DNA from: an uncultured Porphyromonadaceae bacterium
GTDB lineage: Bacteria > Bacteroidota > Bacteroidia > Bacteroidales > Muribaculaceae
Length of the DNA: 50,041 nucleotides
Direction of reading: 5' to 3'
Assembly: GCA_900548975.1 (NCBI GenBank)
Contig: URMS01000020.1
Span: 1 to 50,041, forward strand
Below the pieces are notes generated by a model. It was given only the letters and a program-made list of their open reading frames with translations. It had not been told where the DNA came from and did no database searches. Below are positions 1 through 8,059 of the stretch, piece after piece (the stretch's first letter is position 1; each line of letters opens with the position of its first letter). The translations under genes and the position numbers were made by a program.

Positions 1-29
1 TGAACCGAATTTATTTAATTTTTAACCAC

Positions 30-83
30 GTCCATTTTTAGTGGACAGTAGTGTTATATAGTACTGATTTAGTACAATCAGTA
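30..83. other. Two short hairpins upstream of the first gene
   Basis: Positions 30-46 form GTCCA/TGGAC and 62-83 form an 8-bp stem, TACTGATT/AATCAGTA, around a TAGTAC loop. Neither is followed by a T-run, so they are not clear terminators. No TAnnTTTG box is visible between 1 and 157. They may be operators, or the end of an element lying outside the window. Confidence 0.35.
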
Positions 84-157
84 TAAAACTAACAGGTGAT
101 TTACTGAGAGTTAGAACGGATGTTAGAAAACTTGCGAAACTTTAATAAAAAAACGTC

Positions 158-547
158 ATGGAATATACTCCTGAAAATATAACATCGTTGAAGCCCGGCG
201 AAATATTCGTTTTCGGCAGTAATCTCTCGGGCTCGCACGGCGGCGGTGCGGCGCTTGCCGCCTATCGGAAATTCGGGGCTGTGTGGGGACAGGGCGTGGG
301 GCTGCAGGGGCAGTCGTACGGCATCCCGACAATGCACGGCGGTGTCGCTGAAATCAAACCGTATGTCGATGAATTCATCGCGTTTGCCCAAGCTCATCCC
401 GAGCTTAAATTCTATGTCACACGCATAGGCTGCGGAATCGCCGGTTTTAAAGTGCGGCAGATTGCTCCGCTTTTCCGCAATGCCCTCGGAATATCGAACA
501 TAGTTTTGCCCCGTGATTTCGTTGAAGCAATCATGGAACAGGAATAG
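158..547 (+). CDS. Macro-domain-like hypothetical protein (A1S_2505-type)
   Basis: This 129-residue cytosolic protein has no signal or membrane segment. It carries the signature FVFGSNLSGSHGGGAA near residues 17-32, GLQGQSYGIPTMHGG near 48-62 and VTRIGCGIAGF near 86-96. These Gly-rich loops resemble a small macro/ADP-ribose-binding-like fold. Proteins of this kind are often annotated as A1S_2505-family phage non-structural proteins, and no reaction is established for them. The gene ends 12 bases before the epimerase gene on the same strand, so the two are probably co-transcribed. The substrate is unknown. Confidence 0.75.
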   Translation: MEYTPENITSLKPGEIFVFGSNLSGSHGGGAALAAYRKFGAVWGQGVGLQGQSYGIPTMHGGVAEIKPYVDEFIAFAQAHPELKFYVTRIGCGIAGFKVRQIAPLFRNALGISNIVLPRDFVEAIMEQE

Positions 548-559
548 AAGGAACGTATT

Positions 560-1441
560 ATGAAACAGACGCTTAAGAACGACTTACTGACGGTCGAAAT
601 AGACTCGTTCGGAGCTGAGCTCCAGAGCATAACTAACAATCTGACCCACTATAACTATCTGTGGCACGGCGACAAAACCTACTGGGGACGCCGCTCGCCG
701 GTGCTTTTCCCGTTGGTAGGCTCGGTGTGGAACGGCCACTACCGACTCGACAGCAAGGAATATGCCCTCGGGCAGCACGGCTTTGCACGCGACCGCGAAT
801 TCGAGGTGCTCGAAGACTGTCCCGAGGACGAGGCATGGTTCCGCCTCGAGGCCGATGACAGCACTCTCGCGCTTTATCCCCGCCGTTTCCGCCTCGATAT
901 AGGCTACCGCCTGCAGGGCGAGCGCCTGACGGTGATGTGGCGCGTTACCAATCTCGACGAACGGCAGATGCCCTTCCATATCGGAGCCCACCCGGCATTC
1001 AACTATCCGGAGTTCAATCCTGCCGACGCTGTGCACGCCTATGTGCTTTTCGACAGGCGCGAACTGGTGACACAGCGTATAGCCGAAAAAGGGTGTGTTG
1101 GCGACAAGGAAGTCTCAGTAGAACTCGACAGTGAGCATATGCTGCCTCTTACAGCCACGACATTCGAGCACAACGCCCTCATTTTGGCCGACAGCCAGGT
1201 GCGCCGTGTGTCGCTTCTCGACAAGGAGCGCCGCCCCTATCTGTCGCTGTTCTTCAACGCTCCTCTGGTGGGCCTGTGGTCGCCGTCGGCGTCGGCTCCG
1301 TTCATGTGTGTGGAGCCGTGGTGGGGCCGCTGCGACCGCGCCGGTTTCGAAGGCGACTTCGCCGAGCGCGAGTACACCAACATCCTCGCACCCGGCACTA
1401 CCTTCGACGCTTCCTATATGATAATATTCGAAGACATCTGA
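560..1441 (+). CDS. Aldose 1-epimerase family protein (LacX-like)
   Basis: This 293-residue cytosolic protein belongs to the galactose mutarotase-like fold. N-terminal motifs include FGAELQSI, YLWHGD..YWGRRSPVLFPLVG and LGQHGFARDREF, typical of the LacX/YeaD-like subgroup rather than classical GalM. HIGAHPAFN near residues 142-150 supplies the expected active-site His, and VEPWWGRCDRAG follows near the C terminus. The family interconverts sugar anomers. The gene is co-directional with the macro-like gene upstream and its last 28 bases overlap the 3' end of the convergent GH130 gene. Because the neighbouring operon handles mannosides, a link to sugar use is plausible but inferred. Confidence 0.85.
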   Translation: MKQTLKNDLLTVEIDSFGAELQSITNNLTHYNYLWHGDKTYWGRRSPVLFPLVGSVWNGHYRLDSKEYALGQHGFARDREFEVLEDCPEDEAWFRLEADDSTLALYPRRFRLDIGYRLQGERLTVMWRVTNLDERQMPFHIGAHPAFNYPEFNPADAVHAYVLFDRRELVTQRIAEKGCVGDKEVSVELDSEHMLPLTATTFEHNALILADSQVRRVSLLDKERRPYLSLFFNAPLVGLWSPSASAPFMCVEPWWGRCDRAGFEGDFAEREYTNILAPGTTFDASYMIIFEDI

Positions 1442-2394
1442 CTCTTGAGCCACTCGACGATTTCGCCGACATAGCCGAATGCCATGCACACGGTTGTGTC
1501 GGCGGCTCCGTAGTATATGGCCACGCGGCGGCCGTCGGTCAGCGCGGCGCACGGGAACACCACATTGGGCACATCGCCTGCGAGCTCATAAGGCGCGGCC
1601 GGTGCCAGCAGATAGTCGCGAGAGCGGTAGAGCACCTTCGAGGGGTCGTCGCGGTCGAGGTGCACGGCGCCGAGCGAATAGCGGTAGCCGTTGCAGGTGC
1701 GGATAACGCCGTGGTAGAACATGAGCCAGCCTTCGTCGGTGAGGAAGGGTACCGAACCGGCGCCTATCTTGAGGCACTGCCAGGCACTTTCCTCGAAAGG
1801 CGTCACTTTCATCACACAGCGGTGCTCGCCCCAGTATTTCATATCGGGGCTGTAGCTGATGAAGATGTCGCCGAAAGGTGTGTGGCCGTTGTCGCTGGGG
1901 CGGCTGAGCATTGCGAAGCGGCCGCCGATTTTCTGAGGGAAGAGCACGCCGTTGCGGTTGAAGGGCAGGAATGCGTTCTCGCACTGATAGAACTCCTTGA
2001 AATCGAAGGTATAGCCTATACCGATAGTCGGGCCGTTGTAACCGTTGCACCAGGTAATCCAGTAGCGGTCGTCGATCCATGCCACACGCGGGTCGTATTT
2101 ATAGTCGGAATCGATCATGTCGGTGTTGCCCGGCATGAATTTTATGGGTTCGTGCTCTATGGTCCAGTCGATGCCGTTTTTGCTGAAGCCGGCGAAGATA
2201 TTCATCTGCACGGCTTTGTTGTCGCAGCGGAAAACACCGGCGAAACCGTCGCCGAACGGCACTACGGCGCTGTTGAATATGCTGTTGGAGCAGGGGATGG
2301 CATAGCGGTCGATTATGGGATTGCGCGAGAAGCGCCACAGCAGATCGGATGAGCCTGCCGGCCGTTCTTCCCAGGGCATATTGTCGGTTGTCAT
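1414..2394 (-). CDS. Glycoside hydrolase family 130 (beta-mannosyl phosphorylase-like)
   Basis: This 326-residue protein has no signal peptide and fits a five-bladed GH130 propeller. The motif YDPRV at 100-104 carries the Asp (D101) that acts as catalytic acid in GH130 phosphorylases. ITWCNGYNGPTIGIG, NGVLFPQKIGGRFAMLSRP and LMFYHGV are further family signatures. GH130 enzymes split beta-mannosides with phosphate, giving mannose 1-phosphate. With GH92 and an MFS transporter in the same operon, the likely substrate is a mannosyl-GlcNAc or chitobiose stub from N-glycans, but this is inferred from context. It is the last gene of the minus-strand operon, 21 bases after the transporter, and its stop lies inside the convergent epimerase gene. 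Confidence 0.88.
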   Translation of the reverse strand: MTTDNMPWEERPAGSSDLLWRFSRNPIIDRYAIPCSNSIFNSAVVPFGDGFAGVFRCDNKAVQMNIFAGFSKNGIDWTIEHEPIKFMPGNTDMIDSDYKYDPRVAWIDDRYWITWCNGYNGPTIGIGYTFDFKEFYQCENAFLPFNRNGVLFPQKIGGRFAMLSRPSDNGHTPFGDIFISYSPDMKYWGEHRCVMKVTPFEESAWQCLKIGAGSVPFLTDEGWLMFYHGVIRTCNGYRYSLGAVHLDRDDPSKVLYRSRDYLLAPAAPYELAGDVPNVVFPCAALTDGRRVAIYYGAADTTVCMAFGYVGEIVEWLKSQMSSNIII

Positions 2395-2415
2395 ATATTA
2401 TTTAGTTGTCATATA

Positions 2416-3693
2416 TTATTTATGGGTGAAAGGCATTGTCGCCGCCAGAATAAACGATGGCAGCGACATGGCGAGCGCTATCATGAAAAAAGTTTCGTAG
2501 CCTACATGCTGATACACATATCCGCTGATCATGCCCGGAAGCATGAAGCCGAGATTCATGATGCCCGATGCGAATGCGTAGTGTGCCATGGGGTGTCGTC
2601 CGGGTGCCACCTGCTGCATCATGAACAGGGTGAGGCCCACGAAGCCGAATCCGTAGCAGAAATACTCGGTCACCAGGCCCGCGCCGACCGGCAGCAGACT
2701 GTCGGGTTGAAAACGGGCCATGGCCACATAGATGGCAAATGGAATGTTGAATATGCACACAAGCGAAAAAATAGTTTTCCTCAGGGTGAAATGCGCTATG
2801 AAGTAGCCGCCCGCTATCGAACCGGCGATGAACGCCACCGTGCCGAAAGTGCCGTAGATGAGGCCTATCGACTCGTTGGACAGGCCGAGCCCTCCGGCCT
2901 CGACCGGCGCCTTGAGGAACAGCGGCACCATCTTGATGGCAAAGCCTTCGGTGAGGCGGTAGCAGACTATGAAGACGATATAGAGCCATATATGGCGCTT
3001 GGTGAAGAAATCGCGGAATACATCGAATAGCGACACCATGGCGCTGCGGAAATCGCGGGGCGATTCTTCGTTGGCCGAGCCCGTGGGCAGGAAGAAATAA
3101 TGGTATATCTGCACGCCGAGCATGGTGGCTGCGATGATGCCCATTATAATCATCCATGCATATACGGCGGCACGATGCGGCGAGGTGGCCTCGAAGTGGC
3201 GTATGAGCATGCCCGACAGATACACCAGGCCGCCGTTGACAAGCACTTTGGCGAGATTGTAGAACGCGCCCTGCCAGCCTATGTAGCGGGCCTGGGTTGT
3301 CTTGTCGATGGTCGTGAGGTAGATACCGTCGGTGGCTATGTCGTTGGTGGCGCCACAGAATGCTATCACAGCCATCAGCGCTATGGTGTACGCGAAGAAG
3401 CCCGGTACCGGCAGCAGAAAGGCCATGAGGCCGAAACATATGGCCGTCAGCATCTGGCAGCCCAGAGCGAATGCCTTCTTGGTAAAATAGAGTTCCAGGA
3501 GAGGGCTCCACAGCGGTTTGATGGTGTAGGGCAGCAAGAGTAGCGATGTCCAGAAGGTGATCCGGGCCTCGTCGATGCCGAGGTCGGACAGCATTATGAC
3601 AGCAGCCAGCGATATGGCTACAAACGGAAGCCCCATGGCAAAATATGCCGTGGGGATCCATGCTATAGGGGATATCCGCTTAGGGTCGTGCAT
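2416..3693 (-). CDS. MFS transporter (AmpG-like sugar permease)
   Basis: This 425-residue inner-membrane protein has about 12 hydrophobic segments. The N terminus, IAWIPTAYFAMGLPFVAI, and GATNDIATDGIYLTT resemble the AmpG/PAT branch of the major facilitator superfamily, which imports muropeptides or oligosaccharides. Its start overlaps the end of the GH92 gene by 14 bases and GH130 follows 21 bases after its stop. It therefore probably carries the periplasmic mannoside product of GH92 into the cytosol for GH130. The specificity is inferred only from this order. Confidence 0.85.
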   Translation of the reverse strand: MHDPKRISPIAWIPTAYFAMGLPFVAISLAAVIMLSDLGIDEARITFWTSLLLLPYTIKPLWSPLLELYFTKKAFALGCQMLTAICFGLMAFLLPVPGFFAYTIALMAVIAFCGATNDIATDGIYLTTIDKTTQARYIGWQGAFYNLAKVLVNGGLVYLSGMLIRHFEATSPHRAAVYAWMIIMGIIAATMLGVQIYHYFFLPTGSANEESPRDFRSAMVSLFDVFRDFFTKRHIWLYIVFIVCYRLTEGFAIKMVPLFLKAPVEAGGLGLSNESIGLIYGTFGTVAFIAGSIAGGYFIAHFTLRKTIFSLVCIFNIPFAIYVAMARFQPDSLLPVGAGLVTEYFCYGFGFVGLTLFMMQQVAPGRHPMAHYAFASGIMNLGFMLPGMISGYVYQHVGYETFFMIALAMSLPSFILAATMPFTHK

Positions 3694-5878
3694 CGGGCGA
3701 GGTTCCGAAGTCGGCCGACGGTTCGGCTCCCATCTCGAATTCGAGGAGGCCGCCGGCGGCGATGTCGCTGTAATCTATGTACGATTTGTCGTAGGGCTTG
3801 CCGTTGAGACGCGCCGACTGAATGTAGATGTTGCTGTCGGAATTGCCGTGGGCCTCAATGGTGAATGTGCGTCCGTTGCCTACATCTATTGTGGCGGAGT
3901 CGAAAAGCGGGGTGCCGAACACATATTTGCCGCCTGCAGGCTCTACCTGATATATGCCCATCGAGGAGAGCACGAACCATGCCGACATCTGGCCGACGTC
4001 CTCGTTGCCGCACAGGCCGGCCATATCGTCGTTGTAAAGTTCCTTCATGATCTTGCGGAGCAGGGGAGCCGCCTTGGCCGGCTGACCGGCATAGCTGTAG
4101 AGATAGACGGTGTGGTGCCCCGGTTCGTTGCCGTGCGCGTACTGGCCTATGAGGCCGCTGATGTCGGGCGAGGCATTACCCTCGAGGCTGCTGTCGACAG
4201 TGAACAGGGAGTCGAGTTTGGCAGTGAATGCTGCGTCGGAGCCGAAAAGACCTATGAGGCCGTGCGGATCGTGGGGCACGAGCCATACATATTGCCATCC
4301 GTTGCCTTCGCAGTAGTCGTCGGCGCGGTGTGTGGTGGCGAAAGGATTGTATGTCTCGTCGCGGAATTCGCCTGCCATCGACTTGCCGCGCATGAAGTTC
4401 AGCGTAGAGTCGAAGTAGCACCGGTAGGACCGTCCGCGGTCGCCGAAATACTGCTCGTCATCGCTCTGGCCGAGCGCTGCGGCCACTTTGGACACCGCAT
4501 TGTCGGCAATGGCATACTCGAGACCTTTGGCCACGCTCTCGCCGCAGTCGGGGGCATCGAAGGGCACGTAGCCGTATTTTTTGAGCGCTCCGATCGACCG
4601 TCCGTCGACCATGCACGATGCCTTCATGGCCTCAAGGGCTCCGATAGAGTCTTCGACGAATCCTTTGAGGAACAGATCGCCGAGAACGATAACACCGGGG
4701 TTGCCGACCATGCAGTCGGTTTCGTTGCCGTGCAGATGCCATACGGGGAGTTTGCCCTGCTGACGGTATATGTTGAGGAAAGTGGCGGCATAGTCGGGCT
4801 GTATGTCGGAGTGGATGAGTGTAGACAGCGGATGGGCGGCGCGGTAGGTGTCCCAGAGCGAGAATATGGTGTAGTCGGTGAATTTGCCGCCGGTGTTGTA
4901 CACCTTTCCGTCGGAGCCGCGGTAGTCGCCGTTGACATCGCTGAATGTCGCCGGAGCGAACATGGTGTGGTAGAGCGCGGTATAGAATTTGCGCATGTCG
5001 CTGTTGTCGTCGCCCTGTACCTTTATTTTACCGAGCTGACGGTTCCATTCCTTATCGGCATTTTCGGCTATGCGGTCGAAATTGCCTCTTTCGGCATCGA
5101 GATTCTCCTTCGAATTGGCGGCACTTACAGCCGATATACCGGTCTGAGCTGTGAGAGGTTGATTTTCAGGTGCGAAAGCAAGCACAGCCGTGGTGCCGGC
5201 GGTACTGGAGTCGCACGTGAATTTTATGATGGGACGCGAGAAAACGGTTGTGAAGTAGATGTGCTGGTCGTTGGCCCAGCCGGTGGAACGGCGGTAGCCC
5301 GATACGGTGCTGTCGTTGACCATCGCAAGAGACGATTCGACAGGGCTGTCCCAGCCGATGCCGTAGCCGAGGTCGATTTTCACATAGGCCGTGTCGGTGC
5401 CGGCGGGATATGTGTAGCGGTGCATGCCGGTACGGTTTGTGGCTGTGAGTTCGACCTCGATGTCAGAATCGTCGAGCATCACCTTGTAGTAGCCGGGGCG
5501 GCATGTCTCCCGGTCGTGCGAAAAGCGCGACATGCTGTCGGCAGCAGCCGTGACTGGCAGGAACAGTACGTCGCCGAGGTCGCCGATGCCGGTGCCGCTG
5601 AGATGGGTGTGGCTGAATCCGAGAAGGATGGAGTCGGAATAGTGGTAGCTCGAACACCAGTCCCAGCCTTTGACAGTCTGCGACGGCCCGAGCTGTACCA
5701 TGCCGAAGGGTACGTTGGCGCCAAGGAACACATGGCCGTGGTCGCCGGTGCCGATAAAGGGATCTACATATTGTGTGAGATTTTGATCGCCGGCTTCGGT
5801 TTTTGCGCCTCCGCACGATGCAGTCAGCAGAGCAGCGGCAAAAATGCCGGCGAGGGAAATAGCAGAACTGTTTTTCAT
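3680..5878 (-). CDS. GH92 alpha-mannosidase lipoprotein
   Basis: This 732-residue protein has a lipoprotein signal ending LLTASC with Cys22. GH92 signatures run along its length: YVDPFIGTGDHGHVFLGA near 36-53, GFSHTHLSGTG near 92-102, HGNETDCMVGNPG near 380 (with the conserved Glu of the general acid) and CGNEDVGQMSAWFVLSSMG near 620. GH92 enzymes are calcium-dependent, inverting exo-alpha-mannosidases that trim alpha-1,2, alpha-1,3 or related linkages of high-mannose glycans. The gene starts the minus-strand operon GH92-MFS-GH130. No SusC/SusD pair or regulator accompanies it here. The exact linkage cannot be read from the sequence. Confidence 0.93.
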   Translation of the reverse strand: MKNSSAISLAGIFAAALLTASCGGAKTEAGDQNLTQYVDPFIGTGDHGHVFLGANVPFGMVQLGPSQTVKGWDWCSSYHYSDSILLGFSHTHLSGTGIGDLGDVLFLPVTAAADSMSRFSHDRETCRPGYYKVMLDDSDIEVELTATNRTGMHRYTYPAGTDTAYVKIDLGYGIGWDSPVESSLAMVNDSTVSGYRRSTGWANDQHIYFTTVFSRPIIKFTCDSSTAGTTAVLAFAPENQPLTAQTGISAVSAANSKENLDAERGNFDRIAENADKEWNRQLGKIKVQGDDNSDMRKFYTALYHTMFAPATFSDVNGDYRGSDGKVYNTGGKFTDYTIFSLWDTYRAAHPLSTLIHSDIQPDYAATFLNIYRQQGKLPVWHLHGNETDCMVGNPGVIVLGDLFLKGFVEDSIGALEAMKASCMVDGRSIGALKKYGYVPFDAPDCGESVAKGLEYAIADNAVSKVAAALGQSDDEQYFGDRGRSYRCYFDSTLNFMRGKSMAGEFRDETYNPFATTHRADDYCEGNGWQYVWLVPHDPHGLIGLFGSDAAFTAKLDSLFTVDSSLEGNASPDISGLIGQYAHGNEPGHHTVYLYSYAGQPAKAAPLLRKIMKELYNDDMAGLCGNEDVGQMSAWFVLSSMGIYQVEPAGGKYVFGTPLFDSATIDVGNGRTFTIEAHGNSDSNIYIQSARLNGKPYDKSYIDYSDIAAGGLLEFEMGAEPSADFGTSPDARP

Positions 5879-5909
5879 GTTGTGAGCTGTGATTGGATGT
5901 TTGTGCTAC

Positions 5910-5917
5910 AAATGTAA
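5910..5917 (-). promoter_or_regulatory. Probable -7 box of the GH92 operon
   Basis: TACATTTG reads on the minus strand 32 bases upstream of the GH92 start. A TTTG lies at 5934-5937 but only 16 bases away, shorter than the usual 19-21, so the -33 match is weak. Confidence 0.45.
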
Positions 5918-5991
5918 TGAAGATTTTGCGAACAAAATCCCCGTTGCATACATGGCTACACATATGGCAACATGAAGGACAGAGAAGCTGT

Positions 5992-6366
5992 TTAAATGCG
6001 GAACTCCGAGGGGTAGGTTTCGAGCAGAGTGTGGAGCACTATTACGGCGTTATTGTGCAGATGGTCGTGCGATGAGTAGAGCAGGGTCGCTTTCGGATGC
6101 GATGCCAGCGATGCGGCCAATTGTGCAAAAGCCTCGCTGGCGCGGAGCTCGGCGCCGTATTTTTCGGCGAATTCCGGCCAACGGGTGTCGGGATCGGCGT
6201 GGAACCATTCGCGCAGTTGGTCGGACGGCGCTATTTCTTTATCCCAGTTGTCGTAGTGGAATGTCTCGTGCGACATGCCCCGCGGCCAGAGGCGGTCGAT
6301 ATATACCCGGTATCCGTCGGTAGTTTCGGCCGGATCGTAGGCACGTTTTAATTGCAGTGAGGTCAT
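5992..6366 (-). CDS. DUF488 family protein
   Basis: This 124-residue cytosolic protein carries the DUF488 signatures VYIDRLWPRGMS near 20-31, WDKEIAPSDQLREWFHADP near 39-57 and LLYSSHDHLHNNAVIV near 94-109. The family has no agreed function. I chose the ATG at 6366 because family members start with a short K.AYDP segment. An upstream in-frame ATG at 6528 would add an unrelated tail and run over the divergent sigma-factor start. It is divergent from the sigma gene at 6456. Confidence 0.85.
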   Translation of the reverse strand: MTSLQLKRAYDPAETTDGYRVYIDRLWPRGMSHETFHYDNWDKEIAPSDQLREWFHADPDTRWPEFAEKYGAELRASEAFAQLAASLASHPKATLLYSSHDHLHNNAVIVLHTLLETYPSEFRI

Positions 6367-6443
6367 TTTGAGTATGTTTTTACGTCGTTTTGACAGATGA
6401 ACGGCCCACGGGCGCAAAAGTTCGTGATATTGCGGAATTTTTG

Positions 6444-6451
6444 TATCTTTG
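6444..6451 (+). promoter_or_regulatory. -7 box directly before the sigma-factor start
   Basis: TATCTTTG ends only 4 bases before the ATG at 6456. If transcription begins at the usual distance, the mRNA would be leaderless or nearly so. No good -33 TTTG is seen at the expected spacing. Confidence 0.5.
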
Positions 6452-6455
6452 CAAA

Positions 6456-7022
6456 ATGGAAGAGAATAAAGAACATATCGACAGTCTGACAGCGCGGCTG
6501 CGCGACCCTGCGACAGTACGCGCGGCATTCGGCGAGATGGTGGCTGAGTTCAGCCGTCCTCTCTACTGGCAGATACGTCGTATGGTTCTCAACCCCGACG
6601 ATGCCGACGATCTGCTGCAGAATACTTTCATGAAGGCGTGGAACTCGCTGGAGAATTTCCGCGGCGAAGCCAAGCTGTCGACATGGCTTCATAAAATAGC
6701 TATAAACGAGGCTATAAGTTTTCTTGAAAAAGAGAAACGCCGTGCGGGCGTGTCGCTCGATGACCCCGAAGGTGCCGTGGCTGCCGGCATTGCCGCCACT
6801 CCCGACCTCGACGGCGACTCCCTTGCGGCCCATCTGCGCCAGGCGGTGGCCGCTCTTCCCGAGAAACAGCGGCTTGTATTCAACATGAAGTATTTCGATG
6901 ATATGAAGTACGAGGATATTTCCGAAATCCTCGGTACTACTGTGGGAGCCCTGAAGGCATCGTATCATCTTGCTGTTAAAAAAATCGAAAAGTATATGGA
7001 GCGTTTCGACCATGGCGATTAA
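6456..7022 (+). CDS. ECF RNA polymerase sigma factor
   Basis: This 188-residue sigma-70 family protein has region 2 at roughly residues 25-95 (NPDDADDLLQNTFMKAWN, FRGEAKLSTWLHKIAINEA) and region 4 near 128-180 (LPEKQRLVFNMKYFDDMKYE, then a helix-turn-helix). It has no other domains. I chose the ATG at 6456 over the in-frame one at 6390 because region 2 begins soon after it and a TAnnTTTG box sits just upstream. The next two genes, a single-TM protein and a CpxP-like protein, are co-directional at 47 and 20 bases. The set looks like a sigma factor with its membrane regulator and an envelope-stress effector. Confidence 0.92.
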   Translation: MEENKEHIDSLTARLRDPATVRAAFGEMVAEFSRPLYWQIRRMVLNPDDADDLLQNTFMKAWNSLENFRGEAKLSTWLHKIAINEAISFLEKEKRRAGVSLDDPEGAVAAGIAATPDLDGDSLAAHLRQAVAALPEKQRLVFNMKYFDDMKYEDISEILGTTVGALKASYHLAVKKIEKYMERFDHGD

Positions 7023-7069
7023 ACCTTGAGGCCGAAACATAGTCTCATCTATATAATAAGACAACTAAT

Positions 7070-7543
7070 ATGGACCGTATAAAACCTCATATACTCGAAA
7101 CAGCCCGAAAGCAGGGTCTTGCCACGCCATCGGCCGGTCTCGATGTACCCGACGGGTATTTCGAATCCTTCGCCGCGCGTATTACGGCCGCCCTGCCCGA
7201 GCGGCCCGAGCTTGAGCATCCCGACGATATCGAGGCCGAGACCGCGCCGCGTACGTTCTGGCAGACGGTGCGTCCGTATGTATATATGGCCGCTATGTTT
7301 GCAGGCGTATGGCTCATGCTGCAGCTCTTTACAACGCTCACGGGCACCGGACGTCTCCAGCCCATGGACTCCAACCCTATTCTTGCCGAGGCTCTCGACA
7401 ACGATGCTTTTCTGGAACAGTTTGTTTATGACGATATCGATTCGTGGGATATAGTCGACGAAATGGTGGAGGACGGAAGTCTTGACGCCGATTTCCACTT
7501 CGAAATGGAAGACATTCCCGAAGATATCGTGCTCCCGCAATAA
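7070..7543 (+). CDS. Single-TM hypothetical protein, possible anti-sigma factor
   Basis: This 157-residue protein has a cytosolic N-terminal part containing VPDGYFESFAARI near 24-36, a motif common at the start of Bacteroidota membrane regulators. One transmembrane segment lies near 67-84 (VYMAAMFAGVWLMLQLFT) and a strongly acidic C-terminal tail follows. It sits 47 bases after the ECF sigma gene. Position and topology suggest it holds that sigma factor at the membrane, but no zinc-type anti-sigma motif is visible. The role is an inference. Confidence 0.6.
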   Translation: MDRIKPHILETARKQGLATPSAGLDVPDGYFESFAARITAALPERPELEHPDDIEAETAPRTFWQTVRPYVYMAAMFAGVWLMLQLFTTLTGTGRLQPMDSNPILAEALDNDAFLEQFVYDDIDSWDIVDEMVEDGSLDADFHFEMEDIPEDIVLPQ

Positions 7544-7563
7544 TTAAGACCCTCTAAGATACT

Positions 7564-8055
7564 ATGCTCAGTAGATCTATTTCAATTCTCTGTGCGGTCT
7601 TCGCCATTTTCGTGTTTTCGGCCCGGCTTGCGGCCCAGGAGCTGAACGAAGAAGATCGCAACCGCTATGTAACCCAGATAAGAGCTTATAAACACGATTA
7701 TTTTGTTAAAGAACTCGATCTGACTAAGGAGCAGCAGAATACTTTCTTCGACCTTTACGACAATATGGAGGACCGGATTATGGACCTCGGAACCGAAACA
7801 CGCTCTCTCGAGCGCGATGCCCTTTCCGAATCTGCTTCGCCGGAGGATGTCGAAACAGCGGCAGCGGCTCTGTACCGTCAGAAAGTGCAGGAAGGCGAGA
7901 TTGAAATGGAATATTTCGAGAAATTTAAAAATATTCTTTCGGCGCGTCAGCTCGTGCTGCTGAAACAGGCGGAACGTAAATTCAACCAGCAACTTCTGCG
8001 TCAGCATCGCCGTATACGCGGCGAGCGCCTGAATGCCCGCGACAACAAACGCTGA
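7564..8055 (+). CDS. Periplasmic CpxP/Spy-like protein
   Basis: This 163-residue protein has a Sec signal peptide at about 1-25. A highly charged, all-helical mature part follows, with LTKEQQNTFFDLYDNMEDRI near 55-74 resembling the LTxxQ repeats of CpxP/Spy/ZraP chaperone-like proteins. The C terminus is very basic (RQHRRIRGERLNARDNKR). It follows the putative anti-sigma gene by 20 bases and ends 4 bases before the FNT start. It probably senses or buffers envelope stress under the sigma factor upstream, as CpxP-like proteins do elsewhere. Confidence 0.65.
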   Translation: MLSRSISILCAVFAIFVFSARLAAQELNEEDRNRYVTQIRAYKHDYFVKELDLTKEQQNTFFDLYDNMEDRIMDLGTETRSLERDALSESASPEDVETAAAALYRQKVQEGEIEMEYFEKFKNILSARQLVLLKQAERKFNQQLLRQHRRIRGERLNARDNKR

Positions 8056-8059
8056 CGTC

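Noticed and set aside
3557..5917. A 786-codon open frame on the plus strand across the GH92 gene
   Set aside because: It is antisense to a clear GH92 gene. The open frame comes from GC-rich codon bias, and its protein is low in motifs and rich in Ala/Val/Gly.
6390..6455. A longer N terminus for the ECF sigma factor
   Set aside because: The extra 22 residues precede the TAnnTTTG box and do not resemble sigma region 1 or 2.
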